DNA of 60,665 nucleotides from Nitriliruptoraceae bacterium (GTDB lineage: Bacteria; Actinomycetota; Nitriliruptoria; Nitriliruptorales; Nitriliruptoraceae). Positions 42,463 through 50,947 of the stretch are shown here, one piece after another. The stretch's first letter is position 1, and every line of letters starts with the position of its first letter. The notes under the pieces were generated by a model. That model did not search any database and was not told the origin of the DNA. It saw nothing but the letters and a program-made list of their open reading frames with translations. Location of the stretch: assembly GCA_007121785.1 (NCBI GenBank), contig SKJX01000102.1:1-60665 (forward strand), in the 5' to 3' direction. The position numbers and the translations under genes were made by a program.

Positions 42463-43170
42463 TCACCGGCTGCTCATCGGGCGGAGCGCACCCCGGGTGC
42501 CCGGCTCGGCATCGCGGAGGGTCAGCCGCGGCAACGCCCAATGGACCATCGGGCCGATGCCGAACGCGAACCACAACGTCCCGGCCCCGACGGTGCCGCC
42601 GAGCAGCCAGCCAACGGCCAGGACGGTGAGCTCGACCGCGGCGCGGGCGACCCCGACGGGGACGCCCAGCCGCGCCAGGCCCGTCATCACCCCGTCCCGA
42701 GGGCCGGACCCGAGGCCGGCGCCGATGTAGTAGCCCGATCCGATCGCGAACAGCACCGGGCCGGCGAGCATCATCGCGGTCCGTGCCCACAGGGGGTCGG
42801 GCGTCCGCAGGACCAGCAGGACGACGTCGATCACGACCCCGATGACGACGACGTTCAGGAGCGTCCCGAGGCCGGGCCGTTCCCCGAGCGGGATCCACAG
42901 GCCCAGGACGAGCAGGCCGACCAGGATGCCGACGGTCCCGATGGGGATGCCGGTCCGCGCCGTGAGCCCTTGGTGGAGGACGTCCCAGGGGCCGAGCCCG
43001 AGGTCGGCGGCGACCATCAGCGCGATGCCCAGCCCACAGAGGACGAGTCCGAACAGCAACCGGGGGAGCCGTCGGGTGAGTTCGGGGCGGGTGTGGGGGG
43101 CGAGCATCCACGCGACGCTATCGCGCAGCCGCGGGAGGTCGGACCGACGAGGCCGACCCGTACCGCTCAC
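42463..43170 (-). CDS. YczE/YitT-like membrane protein
   Basis: A 235-residue protein with about five membrane segments. The family pattern is seen in LFGLVLCGLGIALMVAADLG, GPWDVLHQGLTARTGIPIG and SGYYIGAGLGSGPRDGVMTGL. The GPWD and GPRDG loops are the repeated core of this YczE-type family. Function is largely unknown; some members influence secretion or antibiotic production. GTG 43170 overlaps the GNAT stop (GTGA); ATG 43107 is an alternative start. It converges on the M23 gene with no space between. Confidence 0.75.
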   Translation of the reverse strand: MSGTGRPRRSDLPRLRDSVAWMLAPHTRPELTRRLPRLLFGLVLCGLGIALMVAADLGLGPWDVLHQGLTARTGIPIGTVGILVGLLVLGLWIPLGERPGLGTLLNVVVIGVVIDVVLLVLRTPDPLWARTAMMLAGPVLFAIGSGYYIGAGLGSGPRDGVMTGLARLGVPVGVARAAVELTVLAVGWLLGGTVGAGTLWFAFGIGPMVHWALPRLTLRDAEPGTRGALRPMSSR

Positions 43171-43922
43171 CGCTCGTCACGGTGCTGGAGCCAGTCATCG
43201 AGTTCGACCTGGAGCTGCCGGAACTCGTCGTCCAGGCGCTGCCGGAACCCGCCTCCGGGCGTGCTGCCCTCGGCGGAGGACCCGCGTCCTGGCCGGCGCC
43301 AACGGCTCCAGACCGGGGGGAAGAGGCTGGCCAGCGCACGTTCGCCACGCGCCACGCCCAGGAACGCCCGCCCCGCGGGTGAGTTCGGGATCTGCTCCTC
43401 GTCGTCGGGAACGCGCAGGTCCACCCGCCACAACCCGTCGGTCTCCAGTTCCCGCTCCGCGCCGAGCTGATCGAAGACGTCCAGCATGGCGTGGTTGCCG
43501 TCCAGGACGTAGTTACGGAACACCTCGATACCGGCGTCCCGTGCCCGTCGTGCCAGGGCACCGAGCAGCAGCGTGCCCGCTCCCTGTCCGTGGTAGCGGT
43601 CGGCCACGGTGATCGCGGCCTCGGCGACGGTCGGCTCACGGGTCTCGCGGATGTAGCGGGCGACGCCGACCCCGGGATGGTCTCGGTGGTCGAGATCGAG
43701 GGCCACGATGGCTTCGTGATCGTGGTGGTCGACCTGCGTGAGGTAGCGCAGCTGTTCGTCGGAGAGTTCCTCGACCGGGGCGTGGAACCGCAGGTAGCGC
43801 GAGGCGGGTGACAGCTGTCGCACCCCCTCGGCGAGTCGCTCGGCATCGGACGGACGGATCGAGCGCAGCAGGACCCGGCTGCCGTCGCGCAGCGTGGCTC
43901 GGCGGGACCACTCGTCGGGCAA
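43167..43922 (-). CDS. GNAT-family N-acetyltransferase
   Basis: About 251 residues from a proposed TTG 43922. The family start is DEWSRRATLRDGSRVLLRSIRPSDAERL. The acetyl-CoA site lies in VADRYHGQGAGTLLLGALARRARD, followed by VLDGNHAMLDVFDQLGAE. The C-terminal 100 residues (RRPGRGSSAEG, FRQRLDDEFRQLQVELDDW) are an addition not needed for catalysis. There is no ATG or GTG near the family N-terminus; the open frame reaches 44297, but that would cover the promoter and coding area of the 31-residue peptide on the other strand. The substrate may be a small molecule or protein lysine. Confidence 0.75.
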   Translation of the reverse strand: MPDEWSRRATLRDGSRVLLRSIRPSDAERLAEGVRQLSPASRYLRFHAPVEELSDEQLRYLTQVDHHDHEAIVALDLDHRDHPGVGVARYIRETREPTVAEAAITVADRYHGQGAGTLLLGALARRARDAGIEVFRNYVLDGNHAMLDVFDQLGAERELETDGLWRVDLRVPDDEEQIPNSPAGRAFLGVARGERALASLFPPVWSRWRRPGRGSSAEGSTPGGGFRQRLDDEFRQLQVELDDWLQHRDER

Positions 43923-44181
43923 CGGCCGGAACGGGTCCGGGGACGACGGATCGGTGGACGTCAGGATCGGCTCCGAGGAGAGGCTGGCCGTCGCGATCGT
44001 ACGTGGCCGCCGACGACGTTCGTCGCCACGTGGAGGACGAGCGCTGGGGCGTCTAGGCTCCGCTCGTCCGCGGCCCCAGCCGATGTCCGGCCGGCTGCGC
44101 TCGTCCGTGCGGAACGGACGAGGGTGACGGCAGGAAGCGAACCGAACCCAGATGTGGACCCGAACCTCAGGAGGACCCCCG

Positions 44182-44277
44182 GTGACGTTGGGACAGTGGC
44201 TGCTCGCGCTCGGACTCGCGACGCTGGTGGGGTTGCTCGTGACCGCAGGCCTCGGCGTCTGGATCCTCTTCGGGTGA
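44182..44277 (+). CDS. 31-residue single-pass membrane peptide
   Basis: GTG 44182 is preceded by a full AGGAGG at six bases. The frame codes for 31 residues, VTLGQWLLALGLATLVGLL then VTAGLGVWILFG, and ends in TGA at 44277. It is one hydrophobic helix with almost no tail. It lies 22 bases before the membrane-anchored molybdopterin oxidoreductase, so it may be a subunit or anchor of that enzyme. The strong ribosome site makes the gene credible in spite of its size. Confidence 0.6.
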   Translation: MTLGQWLLALGLATLVGLLVTAGLGVWILFG

Positions 44278-44299
44278 GGACGCCGGCGGTCGGCCACGG

Positions 44300-45895
44300 G
44301 TGAGCGACGAGAGTGTGGCCGATCCGGAGGTGTCCGTGCCGAACCGACGGCTGGCGTCCCTGGCGGGCGTCGTGGCCACGTTCGTCGGCATCGCCGTCGC
44401 GGAACTGGCGGCGGGGTCGCTGGTCACGGTGCCCTCGCCCTTGGACGCGCTCGGCCAGCAGGTCGTGGCGTTGGCGCCGGGCGGGATCCTGACCACCGCG
44501 ATCGAGGTCCTCGGACCCGCCAACCGCGCGGTCCTGCTCGGCTCGTCCCTGCTGGTCGCAGGGGTGCTGGGCGTGCTCCTCGGGCGGGTCGCCGCTGCGA
44601 GGTTCGTCGCGGCGGTGGCGCTGGTCGGTGCGGTTGCGACGGCGGCGCTGGCTGCCAGCTTGACCTCGCCCGATGCGGCCGTGCCGACCGTGCTGTTGGC
44701 CCTGGCCGCATCCGGTTGGGCGACGCTGGGGTCCCTGCATGCGCTGTTGGCTCGGCTGGGCGGCCCAGCGGCGGCCACCTCGGCGGGTGCGGACGGTCCC
44801 GAGGGCAGCGACGTGGGGATCGCCGCGAACGGCGCGGTCGACCGTCGCCGGTTCCTGCGGCTGACCAGCGGCCTGGGGCTCTCGGCGGCGCTCGCCGGCA
44901 CGCTCGGGCGCACCACCTTCGGGTTCGCCCCGGCATCGGTGCCCGATGTCACGCTGCCGGAGCCCGCCAGCACGCTGCCGCCGATCCGCGGGGACCTCGC
45001 GGCCGAGCTCCCGGAGGTGACGCCGCTGCTCACCCCCGTCGACGACTTCTTCCGGATCGATGCCGCGATCGCCCTGCCCCGTGTGGATCCGACGGACTGG
45101 CGCCTGCGGATCCATGGCCTCGTCGATCGGGAGCTGGAGTTCACATACGAGGACCTGCTCGAGCGCGATCTGGTCGAGGTGGATGCGACGATCCTCTGCG
45201 TCTCCAACGAGGTCGGTGGTGACCTGGCCGGCACCGCCCGCTGGCTGGGAGTCCCGTTGGTGGAACTGCTAGACGAGGCCGGGCCGACCGCACGGGCCGA
45301 GCAGGTGGTGGGACGGTCCGTCGACGGCTGGACCGGTGGCTTCCCGCTCGAGGTGGCGACCGACGGGCGCCCGGCGCTGATCGCGGTCGCCATGAACGAC
45401 GTCCCCTTGCCCGTGCGGCACGGCTTCCCCGCCCGGTTGGTGGTCCCGGGGCTCTACGGCTACGTGTCCGCCACCAAGTGGCTCCAGGACATCGAGCTGA
45501 CCACCTGGGACGGGTTCGATGGCTACTGGGTCCCGCGCGGCTGGGCGAAGGAGGGGCCGGTCAAGACCATGACCCGCATCGACCTGCCGGGGTCGGGTGA
45601 CCGCGTGGAGGACAGCGAACTGGTCGTGGCCGGTGTGGCGTGGGCGCCGGTCCGCGGGATCGACCAGGTCGAGATCCGGGTCGACGACGGACCATGGGAG
45701 CCGGTCGAGCTCCTCCCGCCGTTGTCCGAGGCGACGTGGGTGCAGTGGCGGGGGACGGCGTCGCTGTCGACGGGCGAGCACACGATCGCCGCGCGTGCGG
45801 TCGACGCGCAAGGGGCGATCCAGCCCGAGGGGCCCGCACCGCCGGCGCCCGACGGTGCGGAGGGCTGGCACACGGTCCGTGTCGAGGTGGCTTGA
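44300..45895 (+). CDS. Membrane-anchored sulfite-oxidase-like molybdopterin oxidoreductase
   Basis: A 531-residue protein. Four membrane helices (about residues 20-155) precede an internal Tat-like segment DRRRFLRLTSGLGLSAAL, so the catalytic domain should lie outside the cell. The oxidoreductase molybdopterin domain shows TPVDDFFRIDAAIALPRVD, the Mo-ligand Cys in ATILCVSNEVGGD, RWLGVPLVELLDEAG, and LVVPGLYGYVSATKWLQ. A C-terminal Mo-co dimerisation Ig-like domain (GIDQVEIRVDDGPW) ends it. It is like membrane-bound sulfite-oxidase homologues with unknown substrate. GTG 44300. Confidence 0.88.
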   Translation: MSDESVADPEVSVPNRRLASLAGVVATFVGIAVAELAAGSLVTVPSPLDALGQQVVALAPGGILTTAIEVLGPANRAVLLGSSLLVAGVLGVLLGRVAAARFVAAVALVGAVATAALAASLTSPDAAVPTVLLALAASGWATLGSLHALLARLGGPAAATSAGADGPEGSDVGIAANGAVDRRRFLRLTSGLGLSAALAGTLGRTTFGFAPASVPDVTLPEPASTLPPIRGDLAAELPEVTPLLTPVDDFFRIDAAIALPRVDPTDWRLRIHGLVDRELEFTYEDLLERDLVEVDATILCVSNEVGGDLAGTARWLGVPLVELLDEAGPTARAEQVVGRSVDGWTGGFPLEVATDGRPALIAVAMNDVPLPVRHGFPARLVVPGLYGYVSATKWLQDIELTTWDGFDGYWVPRGWAKEGPVKTMTRIDLPGSGDRVEDSELVVAGVAWAPVRGIDQVEIRVDDGPWEPVELLPPLSEATWVQWRGTASLSTGEHTIAARAVDAQGAIQPEGPAPPAPDGAEGWHTVRVEVA

Positions 45896-46209
45896 GGGGC
45901 GGTCGTACCACCGCGTGGACGTCCGGAGGATGCGCAGGGCTCGTCGGTCCCTCTCATCCATGCTAGAACCGGTGGTGCCAGGCTGCGATGCGCCGTCGGC
46001 GCGCGGCTCCGGCGCACCTTGACCGGACGGGGGGCGGCCACGGTGCGCCGGGACCGCTGCGGACCGGTCAACGCAGCGCGAGCCCGTTCGCCTGGCCGCG
46101 TGACGCGGTGATCCGGGGCGTTGAAGCGCCCCGGTCGCCAGCCAAGGGGTGTCTCGGCGCCGAACCGGGGGCGTCTGCGCGACGAACGTCGCGCGACAAG
46201 GACCCCTTC
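45896..46209 (+). other. Intergenic region with hairpins before the lipid operon
   Basis: No convincing gene is seen in these 314 bases. A perfect 8-bp stem CCGGGGCG/CGCCCCGG with loop TTGAAG lies at 46113-46134, about 75 bases before the operon start. A weaker TGCGCCG/CGGCGCA pair lies near 45990. The region probably ends the oxidoreductase transcript and holds the promoter of the next operon, but I see no strong -35/-10 pair. Confidence 0.45.
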
Positions 46210-47469
46210 GTGCGCATCGTCATCGTCGGCACCGGCATCTCCGGGCTCGCTGCCGCGTGGCTCCTCGGGCCCTTCCACGAGGTCCACGTCCTGGAGCGTG
46301 CGTCCCGGCTGGGTGGCCACACCAACACCGTGGCCGCTCCTCGCCCGGACGGTTCCACCGTGCCCGTCGATACCGGGTTCATCGTCTACAACGAGCCGAC
46401 CTACCCGCTGCTGACCCGGCTGTTCGACGAACTCGACGTCGCGACACGTCCCTCGGACATGTCGTGGTCGTTGCGGTGCGAACGGTGCGACCTGGAGTAC
46501 GCGGGGACCCCGACCGGCATGGTCGCGCAACCGTCCAACCTGGCCGCACCGGGGTACTGGCGGCTGCTGTCCGACATCCTGCGCTTCAACGCGATCGGCC
46601 GTCGGTTGGTCGACGACCCGCGGGCCACCGAGCTCTCGCTCGGCCGCTTCCTGGCGGCCGCGGGCTTCAGCGACAGCTTCGCACGGCACTACCTGCTGCC
46701 CATGGCCGGCGCCATCTGGTCGTCGGGCACGGCGGTGATCGACCGGTTCCCGCTGCAGACCCTGTTGACCTTCTTCGACAACCACGGGCTGCTCGGGGTG
46801 ACCTCGCACCATCCCTGGCGGACCGTGGTCGGTGGATCCTCGACCTACATCCCCAAGCTGACCGCACGGTTCGAGGGCCGAGTCCACCGTGGCCGTGAGG
46901 TGGCCGCGCTCAGCCGGGACGCGGACGGGGTCACGGTGCGGCTCGACGACGGCACCGCGACCCGGTTCGACGCGGCGGTGGTCGCCACCCACGCGGACGA
47001 GGCGCTCGGCCTGCTCGCCGACCCGAGCCGCCAGGAGAAGGACCTGCTCGGGGCCTGGACCTACTCGCACAACGACACCTACCTGCACACCGATCGGGCG
47101 CTCTTGCCCGAACGGCACGCTGCATGGGCGTCGTGGAACTACCGTCTGGACGACTGCCGGGTCCCGACCGAACGCGTCAGCCTCAGCTACCACATGAACC
47201 GGTTGCAGGGTCTGGACGAGCCCGAGGAGTACGTGGTCACGCTCAACCCGAGTACCCCACCGTCGCCGGAGCGCACGCTCCAGCGGCTGTCGTACGCCCA
47301 CCCGAGCTACACCCCGGAGGCGGTCGCCAGCCAGGCCAAGCTCGACCAGCTCAACGGCCGGCAACGCACGTTCTTCACGGGCGCCTACCAGCGCTACGGG
47401 TTCCACGAGGACGGGCTGTGGTCGGCGGTGCGGGCGGTCTCGCACCTCGGCGTTCGGTGGCCGGTATGA
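46210..47469 (+). CDS. FAD-dependent amine-oxidase-like protein (COG2907)
   Basis: A 419-residue flavoprotein. The FAD motif is IVIVGTGISGLAAAWLLGP followed by LERASRLGGHTNTV. The middle carries TGFIVYNEPTYPLLTRLFDEL and MPMAGAIWSSG-like LLPMAGAIWSSGTAVI. Its length and these motifs fit COG2907, a family found beside DUF1365 and cyclopropane synthase genes in many bacteria. It is the first gene of a four-gene operon and overlaps the next by ATGA. It probably desaturates, oxidises or reduces a lipid acyl chain. GTG 46210 follows AAGGA at suitable spacing. Confidence 0.88.
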   Translation: MRIVIVGTGISGLAAAWLLGPFHEVHVLERASRLGGHTNTVAAPRPDGSTVPVDTGFIVYNEPTYPLLTRLFDELDVATRPSDMSWSLRCERCDLEYAGTPTGMVAQPSNLAAPGYWRLLSDILRFNAIGRRLVDDPRATELSLGRFLAAAGFSDSFARHYLLPMAGAIWSSGTAVIDRFPLQTLLTFFDNHGLLGVTSHHPWRTVVGGSSTYIPKLTARFEGRVHRGREVAALSRDADGVTVRLDDGTATRFDAAVVATHADEALGLLADPSRQEKDLLGAWTYSHNDTYLHTDRALLPERHAAWASWNYRLDDCRVPTERVSLSYHMNRLQGLDEPEEYVVTLNPSTPPSPERTLQRLSYAHPSYTPEAVASQAKLDQLNGRQRTFFTGAYQRYGFHEDGLWSAVRAVSHLGVRWPV

Positions 47470-48371
47470 GCGGTCGAGGTGGCGGCGCACCAGACGACCT
47501 GGCGCCGACGGTCTCGGCGCTGTCGGTGGGCACGGTACGACACCGGCGGCACCGCCCGACCCCGCATGCCTTCCGCTACCGGACCTACCACGCGCTGCTG
47601 GATGTCGACGAGCTGCCGCGGCTCGACGCCACGGTGCGCGGGTTCGGCTACAACCGGCCCGCACCGTTCGGGTTCCGTGACACCGACCACCTCGGCGACG
47701 GCGATCGGCCCGTCCGCGGCAAGCTGGCCGCGTGGCTCGACGCCCAGGGGGTCACGCTGCCCGACGGTCCCGTCCGTGTCCTGACCAACCTGCGGGTCCT
47801 GGGCCACGTGTTCGACCCGGTCAGCTGGTGGTTCTGCCACCGCCTCGACGGGTCGTTGGCGTTCGTCGTCGCGGAGGTCAACAACACCTTCGGTGACCGC
47901 ACCTGTTACCTGCTCGAACTCGAGCCGGGGGCCCGTCCGGGCGTGCAGCGGGCCAGCGCGACCAAGCGGATGCACGTCTCACCGTTCCTGCCCGTTGACG
48001 GGATGACCTACCGGTTCACCTTCGCGGCACGTGGGCGTCGACTCACCACCCACATCGACGTCGACGATGCACACGGCCGCATCCTCGACGCCACGCAGAC
48101 CGGCCGGCTGGTGCCGCTGACCTCGGGCCGGCTGGCACGCGTCGCCGTCACGCATCCGCTGATGCCGTTGCGGACCGTGGTATCCATCCACTGGCAGGCC
48201 GTGAAGCTGCTGCGCAAGCGCGTCCCGTTCCACCGTCGGCCGCGTCCGCCGGTCGACGATGCGCTCCGACCGCGCGAGCCGGCCGGTCACGGCGGTCGCT
48301 CCGACGATCCATCCACGGTCGCGGCACCCGCGAACCTGCCGGCCGACGCCCAGGAGGAGCCGGTCCGATGA
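47466..48371 (+). CDS. DUF1365 family protein
   Basis: A 301-residue protein of the DUF1365 family (COG3496). Landmarks are GTVRHRRHRPTPHAFRYRTY, VLTNLRVLGHVFDPVSWWFC, VVAEVNNTFGDRTCYLLE, and the MHVSPFLPVDG motif. The biochemical role is not known, but the family nearly always sits between a COG2907 oxidoreductase and a cyclopropane-type synthase, as here. ATGA overlaps at both ends show coupled translation. A disordered tail of 50 residues is added at the C-terminus. Confidence 0.88.
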   Translation: MSGRGGGAPDDLAPTVSALSVGTVRHRRHRPTPHAFRYRTYHALLDVDELPRLDATVRGFGYNRPAPFGFRDTDHLGDGDRPVRGKLAAWLDAQGVTLPDGPVRVLTNLRVLGHVFDPVSWWFCHRLDGSLAFVVAEVNNTFGDRTCYLLELEPGARPGVQRASATKRMHVSPFLPVDGMTYRFTFAARGRRLTTHIDVDDAHGRILDATQTGRLVPLTSGRLARVAVTHPLMPLRTVVSIHWQAVKLLRKRVPFHRRPRPPVDDALRPREPAGHGGRSDDPSTVAAPANLPADAQEEPVR

Positions 48372-49741
48372 CCCGACCCGCCACCCGACCCCTGTCGACC
48401 GCCCACCCGACCGACGTGCAGCGTCGTGCCATGGCGACGATCGTCTCGATGCTCGAGCAGCTGCAGGTCGGCCGCTTGGACCTCGTGCTGCCAGATGGCC
48501 GTCGTCGCACGTTCGGTGACCGGGACTCCGCCCTGCGATCGAGCATCGAGGTGATCGACTGGCGCTTCTTCACCCGGTTGCTCAACGGTGCCACCGTCGG
48601 TGTCGGTGAGGCCTACATGGACGGCCAGTGGCGTTCGTGCGACCTGGTGTCGTTGATCCGGATCGTGATCGCCAACCGGCGGGCGATGCGGGTGCTCACC
48701 CCTGCGGCGCTACTCAACGTGCTCGGCGACCGGCTGCTGCACTCGGTGCGGGACAATCGGCTCGGTCGTGCACAGCGCAACATCGCCGCACACTACGACC
48801 TGTCGAACGAACTGTACGAGCGGTTCCTCGATGCCACGATGACCTACTCCGCGGCGGTCTTCGAACACCCGCAGCAGTCCCTCGAGGAGGCCCAGGAGCA
48901 CAAGTACCGACGGCTCGCGGAGAAGGCCCGGATCCACGGCGACAGCCACGTCCTGGAGATCGGCTGCGGCTGGGGAGGGTTCGCGAGCTTCGTCGCTCGG
49001 ACCTACGGCTGCCGGATCACCGGGGTGACGTTGTCGGAGCAGCAGGCGGCGTACGCCCGCGAACGATTGGCACACGAAGGGCTCGACCACCTCGTCGACA
49101 TCCGGCTGATCGACTACCGCGAGGTCGAGGGCCGCTTCGACCGGATCGTGTCCATCGAGATGCTCGAAGCGGTCGGCCACCGCCATCTCGGCACGTTCTT
49201 CGGCACGGTCGACCGGCTCCTCGCCCCCGACGGGCTGGCGGCGATCCAGGTCATCACGATCCCCGAGCAGCGCTACGCCAACTACCGCCGTCGCCCCGAC
49301 TTCATCCAGCGCTACATCTTCCCCGGCGGCCACCTGCCGTCGTTGGAGAGCATGACGAAGGCGATGGGGCGCAACGGTGAGCTCTACGTCGAGTCGGCCG
49401 ACAACATCGGCATGCACTACGCGGAGACCCTGCGACGCTGGCGCGAGCGGTTCCTCTCGCAGGCCGACGAGGTCCGCTCCCTGGGGTTCGACGACCGGTT
49501 CGTGCGGATGTGGGAGTTCTACCTCGCCTACTGCGAGGGCGCGTTCCTCGCCCGCTACATCAGCGACCTGCAGCTGGTCCTCACCCGTCCGATGAACGCC
49601 ACCTTGGGCAGCGAGCCGTACGGCCAGCGGCTGGCGCTCGTCCGCGAAGCGGACCTGCCACCTCGGCGGATCGACCGCACCGATCTGGCGGAGCGATCGG
49701 CCGAGGGACGCCGCGGTCGTACGCGTCCGGTGAGCGCATGA
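48368..49741 (+). CDS. Cyclopropane-fatty-acyl-phospholipid synthase family enzyme
   Basis: A 457-residue methyltransferase. The N-terminal lipid-binding part includes FTRLLNGATVGVGEAYMDGQW. The catalytic part shows AHYDLSNELYERFLD, MTYSAAVF, the SAM motif VLEIGCGWGGFASF, and SIEMLEAVGH, FFGTVDRLLAPDG and QRYIFPGGHLPS. These are the CfaS hallmarks, including the Glu-His region that handles bicarbonate. It should methylenate or methylate a double bond in membrane lipids at the inner face. It overlaps both neighbours by ATGA. Confidence 0.92.
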   Translation: MTRPATRPLSTAHPTDVQRRAMATIVSMLEQLQVGRLDLVLPDGRRRTFGDRDSALRSSIEVIDWRFFTRLLNGATVGVGEAYMDGQWRSCDLVSLIRIVIANRRAMRVLTPAALLNVLGDRLLHSVRDNRLGRAQRNIAAHYDLSNELYERFLDATMTYSAAVFEHPQQSLEEAQEHKYRRLAEKARIHGDSHVLEIGCGWGGFASFVARTYGCRITGVTLSEQQAAYARERLAHEGLDHLVDIRLIDYREVEGRFDRIVSIEMLEAVGHRHLGTFFGTVDRLLAPDGLAAIQVITIPEQRYANYRRRPDFIQRYIFPGGHLPSLESMTKAMGRNGELYVESADNIGMHYAETLRRWRERFLSQADEVRSLGFDDRFVRMWEFYLAYCEGAFLARYISDLQLVLTRPMNATLGSEPYGQRLALVREADLPPRRIDRTDLAERSAEGRRGRTRPVSA

Positions 49742-50841
49742 GGGCTCCGTCGGTGGGGGCACGGCTGGTCGACGCCGTGCTGGATCGCGGCCTGCTGCCC
49801 GACCCGGTGCTCCGGCGGACGATCCGGATGCTGCTGCGACGGCGCCTGGCGGCGATCACATCAGGATCGATCGAGGACCGCGATGCACGGCAGCGGGCGT
49901 TGCTGACCTCGCTGGCCGGCTCGCCCGTCGCCATCGAGACCGCCGAGGCCAACGAGCAGCACTACGAGGTCCCGACCGAGCTGTTCGAACTGATGCTGGG
50001 ACCACGGCTGAAGTACTCGAGCGCCTGGTGGCCGTCCGGAGTGGACGACCTGGCACACGCCGAGGACGCGATGCTGGCGTTGACCGCCGAGCGGGCTGAG
50101 CTCGCCGACGGCCAGGACGTGCTCGAGCTCGGCTGTGGCTGGGGGTCACTGACGCTGTGGATGGCGGAGCGCTACCCGACATCGCGGATCGTGGCGGTGT
50201 CCAACTCCGCGACCCAACGCGACCACATCGTCGGACAGGCCGCGTCGCGGGGACTGGACAACATCACCGTACTGACGGCGGACGTGAGCCAGCTCGGGAC
50301 CGGCGCGGGCGACGACGGCGGGGACGGCATCGGCGCCGAGGTGGTCCACGACCGAGGGTTCGATCGCGTCGTCTCCGTGGAGATGTTCGAGCACGTCCGC
50401 AACCATCAGGAGCTGACCGGTCGCATCGCACGCTGGCTGCGGCCGGGAGGCAAGCTGTTCGTCCACGTCTTCGCGCACCGCACCGACGCCTACCCCTTCG
50501 AGCAGGGTGGCCGTGCCGACTGGATGGCCCGGCACTTCTTCAGCGGCGGGTTGATGCCATCGCACGACCTGCTGCTGCTCAGCGCCCGCGGGCTGGTGGT
50601 GGAGGATCGTTGGGCCCTCTCGGGTCGACACTACGCGCGTACGTTGCGGGCGTGGCTCGATCGGCTGGATGCCGAGCGAGACCGTGCCGTGTCACTCCTG
50701 GACGACGCCGACGGGCCGGCGTCCGGCGCGTCGTGGTTCCAACGTTGGCGGGTGTTCACGATCGCGTGCGAGGAGCTGTTCGCTTTCGACGCCGGCGACC
50801 AGTGGCACGTGTCCCAGGTGCGGTTCGCTCGACCGGCGTGA
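49738..50841 (+). CDS. CFA-like SAM-dependent methyltransferase
   Basis: A 367-residue second methyltransferase in the same operon. The SAM motif is VLELGCGWGSLTLWMAERYP, followed by ITVLTADVSQL, RVVSVEMFEHVRNH, and FVHVFAHRTDAYPFE. It resembles the coclaurine-N-methyltransferase/CFA-like branch, which lacks the full N-terminal lipid domain of CfaS. The N-terminus MRAPSVGARLVDAVLDRG and NEQHYEVPTELFELML fit that group. It may use a different lipid or a second carbon position. ATGA overlap with the gene before. Confidence 0.88.
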   Translation: MRAPSVGARLVDAVLDRGLLPDPVLRRTIRMLLRRRLAAITSGSIEDRDARQRALLTSLAGSPVAIETAEANEQHYEVPTELFELMLGPRLKYSSAWWPSGVDDLAHAEDAMLALTAERAELADGQDVLELGCGWGSLTLWMAERYPTSRIVAVSNSATQRDHIVGQAASRGLDNITVLTADVSQLGTGAGDDGGDGIGAEVVHDRGFDRVVSVEMFEHVRNHQELTGRIARWLRPGGKLFVHVFAHRTDAYPFEQGGRADWMARHFFSGGLMPSHDLLLLSARGLVVEDRWALSGRHYARTLRAWLDRLDAERDRAVSLLDDADGPASGASWFQRWRVFTIACEELFAFDAGDQWHVSQVRFARPA

Positions 50842-50947
50842 CCGGCCGGTCGTCGCTGCGCGTTCGACGGACCCTGGCGCTGCGTCGAGTGGACCGCCTA
50901 CGTTTCCTCCCGACAGGGGCACCGTGCACCGACCGATGGGGACCGCG

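Noticed and set aside
45523-47664. 713-residue minus-strand frame across the oxidoreductase and lipid operon
   Set aside because: Shadow frame rich in Arg, Gly and Val; plus-strand genes are well supported by family motifs.
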